From contig NZ_MKVV01000043.1 in the NCBI RefSeq assembly GCF_001899645.1, positions 26,090 to 90,089 of the forward strand: a stretch of DNA of 64,000 nucleotides, given 5' to 3'. Both the position numbers and the translations under genes were made by a program. The stretch comes from Pseudonocardia sp. 73-21 (GTDB taxonomy: Bacteria; Actinomycetota; Actinomycetes; Mycobacteriales; Pseudonocardiaceae). Under the pieces are notes generated by a model. It was not told where the DNA came from. It made no database searches and was given only the letters and a program-made list of their open reading frames with translations. Shown in pieces: positions 24,601 to 36,800 of this stretch. How positions within the stretch are numbered: position 1 is the stretch's first letter; the number at the start of each line of letters is the position of its first letter.

Positions 24601-24873
24601 TACGGCTGGAGTATTAGCACCACTCGGCGGGGACGTGACCCGCACCTTCAGACTCCGATCACACCCTCCATGTGCAGACGTTCCACACGGCGTACTCCGA
24701 ATAGTCCAGTACCCGCAGTAGTAACTACTCGGACCAGGTTCCGCTCTGGTGCGTCGCTCAGATTTCGGTGAAGATACCCCGGGCGATGCCGGTGTAGCTG
24801 CGACCACGCAGGAACTACCGGCTTCGCTGCACGACCCCTGGTGGCAGCCGACTGTCCGTATTGGAGATTTCTG
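24601..24873. promoter_or_regulatory. Upstream region of the giant Tc toxin gene
   Basis: No gene is seen here. Two inverted repeats stand out: AGTAGT-A-ACTACT at 24717-24729 and ACCAG...CTGGT at 24733-24750. Either could be an operator for the toxin gene. TTGGAGATTTCTG just before 24874 supplies the ribosome binding site. Confidence 0.4.
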
Positions 24874-27800
24874 ATGACGGACGCGGAATCCATCCCCAGC
24901 TATGAGGGAATGTTCTTCGAAGCGGCTCGGGCGAGTGCCGAAGCTACGTCAGTGTATTCTCCCGCTGCATATTTGGCCGATCTCCTGCAGTTGGTGGACG
25001 ACCATTTCCAGGACGCCTCGATCCTGCGCAACCGGCCGGGGATCACGAGGGTCCCCCTCGATCCCGCGCACACCGACACCGAGGTGCCGTACCTCGACGT
25101 CGTGAACGACGTGCTGGCCCAGCGCCTGGCGGAGGAGCTCGGCGAGAACGCCTACGAGGCGATGCTGACCTTGCCCTATCCGTTGACGATGCCCTTCTCG
25201 CGCGAGGACGTCCGGCGGCGGCGGGTCCTCCACCACGCCGGCGTGCCAGCGGCCCAGGTCTACCGCCAGTTCGCCCCCGCTCCCGACGCCGATGTCGTGG
25301 CACGGGAGTGCCTCGGCCTGACGCCGCAGGATGTCGACGCCGTCACGACCGTCCTGCCAGGGGACAGGCACGTGCTCGCCGGCTTCGGACTCCCCCCGGA
25401 CGCGAACCTCTCTGTCCTGGACGAGGTCGAGAAGTTCCTCGAGCGGACCGGCATGGCCGCCGATGACCTGCGGGAGCTGCTGTTCCAGAATCTGAGCCAG
25501 GCCGCAACGGACCCCGCGGGCGACACCGAGCGTGTGCTCGCGACGGGGTTCTTCGTCAACAACGGCCAGACACCCGTCTCCGTCACGGCTGACGGAAAGC
25601 GGTTGACCTGCGGCGACGCGCCGGTGCCCTGGCAGTGGTTCGAGCGGACGGCCCGGTTCGTGCGCCTGGCCGGCAAGATCGGGATGTCGTTCACGGACCT
25701 GGACCTCGTGCTGCGGACGTGCTGCGGCAATGTCATCGACGGCGCCGCGCTCCGCGTGACCGCGATGATCAGAAACCTGCAGGACCTCTACCAGCTCCCG
25801 CTCGACGTCGTGTGCAGCCTCGTCGCGCCGATGTCGACCAGCGGTATCGGAGACGCGGACATTCCCGCCGACCTGTTCAACCGGACGTTCAACGGCCCAC
25901 CGGCGGCCACCGACCGGGCGGTCCTGCTCGGCGGCCCGTTCGTTCCCGCCGCCTACACCGGTTACCCACAGCTGACCTGCCAGGGCGACCTGTTCGACCC
26001 GCAGAACGCCGACTTCCTCCGTCGCGTCGCGGCCGGAACCGGCCTCACCGAGACCGATCTCGGCACGGCCGTGGCCCGATTCCGCGCCGGCCTCGTCGAT
26101 GGCAACGGTGACGGGCCGTTCGAGGGGGAGATCGACACCGCCGCGCTCTCGCTGCTGTTCCGGATCGGCACGCTGACCAGGACGCTCGGACTCGCGGTGC
26201 CCGATCTCCTCGGCATCCTCGATGTCCTGCGGTCAGATCCCTCCACCCGGACGCTCAACCCGTCCGGCCTGGTCGCCGATCCCGGCCCCGTCGAGCACGA
26301 TCCGTTCCGGATACTCGCCTCCGGTCGACCCACCGATGGGCTGTGGCTGGCCGAGATCCTCTTCGCGATCGCCCAGTGGACGAAGAACCACGACTTCGGG
26401 GGCGCCGAGCTCGGACGCACGCTGGGCGCCGGGCCCGAGACAGCGGACACCGGCGGCGACACCGGCCAGGTCATCGCGCTCGACGGGCTCTACCAGGCGT
26501 TCCAGAGCGTTCTCCTGACGCCCACGACGTTCGTGTCCGATCGGCTCGACGATCGCGACGCGGCGGTTGTCCACCGGACCATCTCCGCCGCGGGCGGGCC
26601 GGTGTCGAACCTCGACGCCCGCATCGTCCGCGACGACGGCCCGGCCGCCGCATCAAGGGCTTTCGAGGCGCTCGCCCGTCTCCCGCTGATCACCGACACC
26701 GACTTCCGCGAGATCGCGATCGAGGCACGGCTGCGGGACAAGATCTTCGCCAACCTGGTGTTCCGCGGCTACCTGGAGGCCGACGGCACCCTGGTCGAGC
26801 CGCAGTTCCCGATCCGGGTGGAGGACTTCCTGCTCACGGGTGGGTTCGCGGCGGTCCAGGCCGAGTTGTTCACCGTCATGAGCCAGTTGCGCCTCGAGGA
26901 CGCCGAGGAACAGCCGAGCCAGGATTCGAGTGCCGACCCGGCTGCCGATCCAGCGGACTCCGCTACTGATTCCACAGCCGGCGATCCGGGTAGCGACGCG
27001 GGCGGTCCCACCGTGGCGGACGGGACGAATGCCGTGGCGGTGCACAGCGTGGTTCCCGACCAGCTCGACCCGGCCGGCTTCTACCCGTCGGACCTGCGCT
27101 GGGTGGAGGGGCTCTCCCCCGCTGACGACCTCGAGCTCTACGACAACCTCGTGTACAACCGCTACATCGACGCGGACGGCACCGTCCTGCGCAACGGCTT
27201 CTTCGCCGACGCCGGCAACGCCGACGCGTTCGTCGTCGACGCCGACCTCGGCGACGCCGCCCCCGCGGTCTGGACGCTGATCCACGACCGCGTCGCACGT
27301 TTCGTCACCGATGCGCTCACGTTGGACCAGACCATCTTCAGCCAGCTGCCACTCGATGACTCGGCGATCCGGCGCCTGGTGGACGACCTGCTGTTCAACG
27401 GCCACATCGACGCGTCCGGCGGCTACACCGACAAGGTCGCCCTGCTCGCGCTCGGACGCGACCGGCTCGAGGTCGCGCTCGAGTTCTACCCGCTCCGTCG
27501 CGGGATCCTCGAGGCGATGCAGGACCAGATCACCGCCTTCCGGACGGGCTACGTCACGTTCGCGCGCGAGTCGTTCGAGGAGATCGCGAGCGCGGTGCTC
27601 GCCACGCTGGTCGACCAGCGCCTCACCGGCACGTGGGTGGTGGACGGACGGGTGCCCGACAACCTTGCACCGGCCATCGTCGGCGGCACGGCCGACCTCG
27701 GGCTCGGGGTGGAGTTCGCCCCGGAAGAGCAGGACCTCGTGCTGGCCCGGCTGGCCGCGATCCTCCACAGCGTGCAGCGCTATCGCGTCGATCCGGCCGC

Positions 27801-30800
27801 GCTGGCCGGGCTCGGTCTGGACCAGGGCGAGATCGGTGTGCTCGTCGGTCTCCTGCAGTCCGCGGGTGACCTCACGGCCGAGTTGATGGTCGCGCAGGAG
27901 CGGCTCCCCTTCTTCGTCGACGTCCACAGCGCGCTCGGGTTCGCCGTTCCCGGCTTCAGCGACTACGACCGGGACGTGTTCTTCCTCCTGCACACGGTGG
28001 CGAAGGAGATCGCGGCGGCCACCGGCGAGATCGTCGGCGCCCTCGCCACGCAGGCCGGAACGCAGCGGTCGACGCTGTTCGCCGGCCTGCAGGACGTGTG
28101 GGGAGTCACCCCCGCGACCGCCACGGCGATGGCGGTCGCGGTGTGTGGTACTCCGGCGGCGACGATGGACACGCTGGTGGTGCCCGTGCTCAGGGCGGGT
28201 GCCGCTGCGAGCCGGGTCACGACCGTTCCGGCGGACGCCCGTTTCCGACTCGTGTACCGCAGGCTCGCGCGTTTCGCAGCCATCGCGGCCAAGCTGAATC
28301 TCGACGCCGTCCAGACCGAGATCGCATTCCGCGACCGCGACCTCGTGGGGAGCTTCCCCGAGCGGCTCGTCCTCCCGCCGGGCGTCACGACGGTCGACGC
28401 GCTGCTGCCCAGCGCCGACGGCACCGTCTCTCTCTTCGTGGGCACCAACTGCTGGCGCTACTCGGCGTCGACCTACGCGCTGACGACGACCACACCTGAC
28501 CCGCTGACCGCGGTGTCGCACCGGTTCGCCGCGCTCACCGGCGTCGACGCCGCCTTCGTCGACGCCACAGGAACGGAATGGTTGGTGGGGCGCGACGGCG
28601 CCGGCGCCGCGCTCACCTTTGTCCGTGAGGGGCTCACCGCGGTGTGGGTGACGGCGGAGCGCACCTGGGGCGCGATCCGGAACACCTTCGCAGCGCCGTC
28701 CCGGATCGACTCTGCGCTGCGCGACCGCGACGGGAAGACCTACCTGTTCAGTGGCGACCAGTACGTGCGGTACTCGGGCGCCGACTACGCCGAGGTCGAT
28801 CCCGGCTATCCGCGCACGATCGCCGGGAACTGGGAGGCGGAAGGTCTCGACGTCGTCCTGCCCGCAGAGTTCCGCGCCTCGGTCGACGCGTCGTTCCAGG
28901 GCCTGGACGGCGTGACCTACCTGTTCTCCGGGGGGAGTTGCCTGCCCGCCCCTGGCGGAGCGGACTCCGCACCGGTCGTGGGGCGGTGGGGCCGGGTGCG
29001 CAACGGTTTCGTCGAGGCGTCGGGTGTCGATGCCGCCTACGCGGCGGGTGGTAGGCAGTTCCTGCTGCGCGGCGACCAGGTGGTGAGCCGCACCGACGGC
29101 TTCGAGGCGGGTGACGCGACCGTCGACGAGGGCTACCCGCTGCGTCTCGAGACGTACTTCGCGGACCTGCCCGTCGAGTTCGAGGCCGGCGTGGATGCGG
29201 CCTTCTGCGACGCGGCCGGAGCGGTGCACCTGTTCCGCAACGGCCGCACCGTCGCGCTGGCCCCCGGCGACGGCCTCGTCGTGCCGGTGAACGAACGGTG
29301 GGGACTGATCGGTCCCGTACTCCCGACCGGCACGGTGGACGCGGCCTTCGTCGGCATGGACGGGAAGACCTACCTGTTCAGCGGAGGTCGCTACATCCGC
29401 TACTCCGGTGCCGACTACACGGCTGTCGACCCCGGCTACCCACGCCTCGTCGACGGCGACTGGGGCGGGCTGCGGACCGTCACGGCCTCCTTCGTCCTCG
29501 ACGAGAAGACCTACCTGTTCGGTGCGGTGGGCACGCTGTTCTCACTGCCCGTGCCCGAGGGCGGTGAGAGAGCGGCGTTCACCGAGCACCTGAACGCCGG
29601 ACAGGTGCCGCCGGTGCTGCGCGACACGCTGCGCCTGCACGGCCTGACCCCCGTGCTCGACAAGCCGGTGAGCGGGACGTCGCCGGAATGGGTTGTGCGG
29701 GCCGACGACGGGATGGCCTTCACCGTCCGCCTCGACCCCACGGCCGCGACCGTCACCGGCGATCGCGCCGACGAGAACGGCTTCTGCGTCCGGTACTCCA
29801 CCCGTGATTACAGCACGCCGGACGCGGGCCACCCGCGTCCGACGGGTGCGGGCAACTGGTGGAACCTGCCCGACGCGCTGCTGGCCGGCGAGCCCGAGTT
29901 CGCGCAGGTCGACGCCGTCTTCGCCGGTACGGACGGACACACCTACCTGTTCGCGGGTGGCAGGTTCGTCGTGTTCGACAACCGGGAACGCTGGTGGTCG
30001 GAGCCACGCTCGCTGGCCGACGACTGGGACAGCCTCCCGTTCGACCGTGTCGACGCCGCCTTCGTCGGCAACGACGGACGCACCTACGTGTTCTCCGGGT
30101 CGCGCTACGTCCGGTTCTCCGGCGCCGACTACACCCGCCGCGACGACCGCTACCCGAACGACATCACCACGTTCTGGGGTGCGGTCCCCAACACCATCGC
30201 CAGGACCGGAGCGGTGGACGCGGCGGTGGTGCTCGACGGCTACACCTATCTGTTCTCCGGGGACCAGTACGTCCGCTACGACGGCGACACCTACGCCACC
30301 GTGGACAACGGCTACCCCAAGAACATCGCCGACTCGCTGACGAGCGAACCCCGGTTCGTGAACCTCACCGTGCCACCGACCGGGCCGATCGACGCGGTGA
30401 CGGCCGACCGGCGCACCGTCGCTCTGTTCACCGGCGGGCGCTGCCACGTGGTGTCGGACTCGCTCTACCGGCTCTACGCGGACCTCTTCCCGGCCACGCC
30501 CGGCTGCGCCTTCGTCGAGGACGGAGCCGTACTGGCCGAAGGGCCGACGGGCTGGCACCACCTCGGCGCGCTGGAGGCCGAGATGCTGGTGCAGACCCCG
30601 GTGCGGCCCCGGAGCCTGCGCACCGCACCCGTCGCCTTCCGCAGCGGGCTCAGCGCGGTGCTGGCCGGAACGGACGGCAACACCTACCTGTTCCAGGGCA
30701 CGTCGTGCTACGACGTGGCGCTCGGACGCGCGTTCCCCGCGGAGCAGGACTGGGGACGCCCGCGCAACACGGTCGCCCAGGCCGGAACCGTCGACGCCGG

Positions 30801-33800
30801 GTTCGTCGGACGCGACGGGCTGACCTACGTGTTCGGCGGCGACCAGTTCGTCGTCTACTCCGGCACCAGCTATGTCGATGTGGAGATCGACGGCCGCCCC
30901 CAGCCGATCGCCGAGCACTGGGGTGGGCTCGACAACGTGGCGATCGCGTTCGTCGACGGAGAGCAGACGTTCCTGTGCGAGGCGGCCGACGACGACGGCC
31001 GGTTCCGGTACGTCGTCTACTCGGGCACCGACTACACCCGCGCCGATCCGGGCTCTCCGCACACCGCCGACGCCGACTTCTGGGACATCCCCCCACAGTG
31101 GCGGGAAGAGGGCTTCGACCGGCTGGCAGCGGTGGTGGTCGAGCGGGGCAACCGGTTCCTGCTCAGCGGCACCCGCTACCTGCAGTACACGGAAGCGACG
31201 AACACGTGGTCGTACCCGCACGAGCTGAGCAGGCTGTGGCCCGGCCTGCCCTTCGACGCGGACGCGGGCTCGCCGCTCCAGAGCGCGTTCACCGGCGCCG
31301 ACGGGGCCTACTACCTGTTCTCGCGGGGCAGGTTCTGCCGCCACGACGGCCTGCAGGCGAGCCCAGCCGAACCCGTCGAGGGTCGCTGGGGCCGGCTGCA
31401 CAACAACTTCGCCTCCACCACCCGCACGAACCTCGTCGATGCGGCGTTCGTCTTCCAGAGCACCACCTACCTGTTCTCCGGGGACCAGTACGTCCGGTAC
31501 TCGGGACCGGACTACCGCTACGTCGACACCGGCTACCCCAGGCCGGTGGTCGCGCTGCGCCAGGAGGACTGCTTCGCCAACCTGCCCGACTCGGTCGAGA
31601 ACCTGCTCGCCGACCGGGTCGCCGCCGGCGCCGAGACCGTGATCGACGCCGTGGTGGCCGATGACCGCACCGTCCACCTGCTGATCGGGCCGGACTGCCA
31701 CAGCGTGTCGACGAGCCTGGAGGCCGACTACGACGTGGCGGGTCTCGGCCAGGTCCGCAACACCCTCGCCGACACCGGCCGGGTCGACGCCTCCTTCGTC
31801 AAGGACGACCACACCTACCTGTTCTCCGGAGACCAGTACGTCCGCTACACCGGTGACCGCTACTCCGTCGTCGACGAGGGCTATCCGCTCTCGATCGAGA
31901 CCGCACTGCCGGCCGAGATCGGTGTCAGCGCGCTCCCGGAACCCTTCGGCGACGGGATCGACGCCGCGCTCGACGGTGCCGACGGCAAGATCTACCTCTT
32001 CGCCGGCCGACAGTTCGTCGGCAACGGCTCGCCCTCCCCGACACCGCAGCCGGTCGCCGGCCACTGGGGTCAGGTGCGCAACCGCTTCGCGCCCAGCCCC
32101 GGATCACCTGGTGCTGTGGACGCGGCCTTCGTCTCCGCGGCGGGGCACCTCTACGCCTTCGCCGGTGATCAATACGTCCGCTACACCACCCCCGGCGATC
32201 GGTACGCCGATGACGGCTACCCACGTTCGATCAAGGACGACTGGGGCGATCTGCCGGTGGCCTTCGAGAGCGGCATCGACGGCGCCTTCCGGTTCGAGGA
32301 CCGCACGTACTTCGTCCGTGGCGAGGACTACCTGCGCTACTCCGACCCCGACCACCGTCGCGTGGACCGGCTCTACCCGCAGCCGCTGACGGCGCGGTGG
32401 GGGCCCTGGGTGGACTACCGCTTCACCGACCTTCGCGCGATCGCCCGTTTCGCACGACTGCACGCCGGCCACCCCGACGTCGACGGCGGGCTGGCCGGGA
32501 TCTTCGCCGGGACCGGCACGGTCGCCGACCCCTACCAGCGCCTCGCCACGGTGTTCGGCTGGGATGTCGACGAGATCGCCTGGGCGGTACGCCATCACGC
32601 ATTCCTGCCCGCCGAGGCGCCGGCCCACGTCGATATCGAGATCGTCTCCCCGCTCGTCGATCTCTTCACGCTCACCACCACGATCGGCGGCACCCCGTCC
32701 ACGGTGCACGAGCAGGTGTGGAGCCCGCTGTACGGCGACGCCGCCGCGTCGTCCGCCACCAGCGCCGGCGAGGCGCTACAGGGGATGCTGCTGAGCCACC
32801 ACATCGGCGACGACCGCCCCGCGCTCGTCCAACTGCTGCACCAGGAGATGAACGAGGCCGTCCGCGACGCGCTGGTGGCCGCGGTCATCGCGAACACCGA
32901 CGGGGTGCACAGCGCGAGCGACCTGTTCGACCTGCTGCTCATCGACGTGGAGATGGGCGGGCTGGGCACCACGTCGGCGGTCCGGGAGGCCATCGGCGCC
33001 ACCCAGCTGTTCTTCCACCGCTACTTCCTCAACCTGCAGCCCGTGACCGTCCGCGGCGGGCCCGGACAGCCCGCCGGCCCCGACGCCGTGAAGGCGGAGC
33101 TGAAGAGCTGGTGGGCCTGGATGCAGAACTACCAGGTGTGGGCGGCCAACCGAAAGGTCTACCTCTACCCCGAGAACTACATCCGGCCCGAGCTGCGCGC
33201 GACCAAGACACCCGCGTTCGCGACCCTGGAGAACGATCTGCTCCAGGGCGAGCTCACCGCCGACGCGGTCCGGCAGGCCTACACCACCTACCTCGACGAC
33301 TACACCGAGGTCTCCCGGCTCACGATCGCGGGCGGCTACGTCTACGAGGCGCCCCATCCGAGCGACCACGCCTGGGACCTGGTGCTGTTCGGCCGCACCA
33401 AGACCGATCCTCGCCGCTTCTACTACCGCCTCGCGGCGTTCTCCCGGGAGGCGAGCCGGTCGGCGGTGTGGCAGCCGTGGTCGAAGGTCGACGTCCGCAT
33501 CGACAGCGACCGCGTCTATCCGGTGTTCGCGTTCGATCGCGTGTTCGTGTTCTGGGCCGGGCTCGACGCGGCGGTGCACAGCACGTCGAGCGACACGTTC
33601 ACCGACAGGAGCAGCGACACCGGGCACACCTACACCCGCCAGACGCCACCTACCTACACCGTGAAGATCTACTACTCCTTCTACGACCTGAACGGGGTGT
33701 GGACCCCCGAGCAGCAACTGACCATGACCCCGCCCGTCGAGGAGACGTTCGAGGTCTCCGACATCCAGCTGCTGGTCGAGACCTCCTCACTCATGCCGCC

Positions 33801-36800
33801 CACGCCCGGTGACGACGTCGAACACGCGCACGACAACATCGTCGTGCGCTGCGGTTACACGCGCACGGATCCGGTCACGGCAGCGACCACCCGCCGCACC
33901 GTGGCGTTCACGCTGACCGCCGAGCTGTTCACCCAGCCCACCACCGCCGTCGCGTTCGACGACACCGGCATCGGACGCTTCCAGTCGCTGTTCGACGAGC
34001 CCGTGGACATCGACCCGTTCGCCGCCGTCGAGGCGGCCATGCTGGCCCGCAACGACGCGATCGGCGGGATGGTGGTGCGACAGCTCGAGAGGGTGGCCGC
34101 GGAACTGCCGGTGTCCGTGCCACCGCCGTCGGTCGTGATGTTCAACAACCCCAAGGAGTCGATCACCGACCGGTGGTTCGGCTTCGACTACAAGGGCGGC
34201 AGCTTCCTCTGCAAGCCGGCTCCGCTGCCGTCGGTGACCACCTTGGGGATCAGTCCGCTGCCGCTGCACCATCCCGGTGACCGGCTCCCCCACTGGAACC
34301 GGGTCGACGCCGGCTTCGCCACACCGGACGGCACCGCCTACTTCTTCGACAACGCCGGGCACCGCTACGTCACCGTCGACCGCTCCGGTGTCCAGGGGGC
34401 GGCGGCGGACATCACCACCCGCTGGGGACGGTCGAGGACGGGGTTCCCCGCCTCCGGTGTCGTGGACGCCGTCGTCGCGGTCGACGGCCACGTGTTCGTG
34501 TTCTCCGGAGCGGAGTACGCCCGCTTCAGCGGCGGATCGTTCGCCGTCATGGACGAGGGCTACCCGCGGGAGATCACGTCGAACGACGACGGTCTGCCCC
34601 GCTGGCCGCGGGTTGTTGCGGGGTTCACGGGGGTGGACGGCCGGACCTACCTGTTCCAGGGCGGGAGCTTCGTCGACCTCGCGGCACCCGGCCGGAAGAA
34701 GCCGGTCGCTGACCGCTGGGGGCGGGTCGAGGGCGCCGCGGCGGGCACCGGGATCTTCGACACCGGCACCGTCGCCGCGGCGTACGTGATCGGCGAGCAC
34801 ACGTTCCTGGTCTCTGGCGGGCGATATGTTCGTTACACGGGAGGTGTCTACGAGTTCGTCGACGACGGCTATCCGCGTGACCTCGCCGGCAACCCCGACG
34901 GCCTCCCGTCTTCACCCGGCGTCGTGTTCACCCAGGGCGCGAGCCGGTACGAGTTCGACAACGAAGCCAAGACCTACACCGTCGCCCAGCCGGGTGAGCC
35001 GCCGGAGCAGCACACCAGCACCGATCTGGGCGGTGGGGACACGATCGGCTCGCCGGCGGCGGTGTGGGCGGCGGGCGTTCTGGGCAACCACCTCTACCTC
35101 GTCGGCGACACCGCGTTCGTCCGGTACACGCTCGGGCCCGACGGTGCGGTCCCCACCTACATCGATGCCGGGTACCCGAAGGCCTGCACAGTGCCCGTCG
35201 ATGCTCTCGTCGTGAGCGGCGGTGGGCTCGTCGTGTTCTCCGGGGAGAGCTACGCCCGGATCCCGGCCGGGCAGGAACTCGACGCCGCGGTCGTGCTCGT
35301 CCCGATCGACGGCAGCTGGGGCAACCTGCCCCAGCAGTTCCACGGCGGCCTGGACGGGGCGATCGACACGCCCGACGCGTTGTACCTGCTGGCCGGCAGG
35401 GACTACGTGCGCTACGGCAAGGTCACAGCGGACGGGTCACCTCCGCAGCTGCCCTACGAGCAGGCCGCCGGTCAGTTCGAGATCATCAGGCTGACCACGG
35501 GGACGGCGTCCACCCTCAACCAGCAGATGTTCACCGGCGGCGTCGGCGCCGTCCTCGACGTCGTCACCCAGGAGACCGACGAGCGCCCCTCGTTCAACAA
35601 GAACATCTCCGCGGCCACGGTCATCAAGGTCCGGCCGGACAAGGTCGAGGACGGCTACCTGCCGGTCACCTCCTACCTGGACTTCGACAGCGCCAACGGT
35701 CTCTACTACTGGGAGATCTTCTTCCACGCCCCGCTGCTCATCGCCCAGGCCCTGCGCGCCGCCCAGCGGTTCGAGGAGGCCATGGTGTGGTTGGGCTACA
35801 TCTTCGACCCCACCCAGAACCGCGACCACTGGCGGTTCCTGCCCTTCCGCGAGACGGACGTCGCGGCCCTCGTCGACACCTGCCTCGCCGATCTCGCGGC
35901 GCTCGACAGCACTGACGCGACGCTCGGCCCGGCGCTGGAACAGCTCCGGACGCTCGCACCGGTCTTCGCCCAGGAGCGCGTGGTGCAGGCCGCCGAAGGA
36001 GACGTCCTGACCACCGTCCCAGCCCAGGTGGCGGCGAAGATCGCCGCCATCCCGGTCCCTGCCCCCGGTACGCCGGCGGCCGTGAACGCCTGGCACGACC
36101 TGCAGGAGACCGGCGCCGTCATCGCCCGGCTCGACCGCCGCTACCAACTCATGATCGGCGGCCGGGAGACGGCGCTGCTGAGCTACCTGAACGACCCGTT
36201 CGACCCGCACGCCGTCGCGGCCGCGCGCACGGGCGCCTACCGGCGTGCCGTGGTGATGGCCTACCTCGACAACCTGCTCGACTGGGGCGACATGCTCTTC
36301 CGGCAGTACACCGGGGAGAGCATCGACCAGGCCCGGATGCTCTACATCCTGGCCCATGACGTGCTCGGCCCCCGCCCGCACGACCTGGGGATGCGACCAC
36401 TGCGCGAGGTCCGCAACGCCGGGCAGCTCACCCACTCCCCCGGCGAGTACGACTTCCTGGTCCGGCAGGCGGCCACGCTGCCGGCCGGCGACCCGAACGC
36501 CGTCAGAGCCGCAGCCGTGCACGCCAGCATCGCCACCGTCGCGTCCATCGACCCCGCCGACACCGACAGCACCGACTCCTACTTCACGATCCCCGAGAAC
36601 AGCAGGCTCACCGACTACTGGACCCGCGTCGAGGACCGGCTGACCAAGATCCGGCACTCACTCGACATCCTCGGCGTCAGCCGGCCGATCCCGCTGTTCG
36701 AGCCACCGCTCGACCCGATGGCGCTCGTCAAAGCCAGGGCGGCGGGCACCGGCCTCGGTGCGGTGTCGGCGTCGGGGGGGCCGGTGACCGCGCCGCACTA

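Noticed and set aside
26653..29229. 858-codon open frame antisense to the toxin gene
   Set aside because: It is a high-GC shadow. It lies opposite clear TcA sequence, and its composition is Arg/Gly/Val/Glu-rich with no motif.
29542..32064. 840-codon open frame antisense to the hemopexin array
   Set aside because: It mirrors the repeat structure of the sense strand and has no independent domain, so it is a shadow frame.
28380..32405. Possible CRISPR-like or tandem DNA repeat array
   Set aside because: The periodicity comes from protein blades with diverged codons. There are no identical short repeats with unique spacers.
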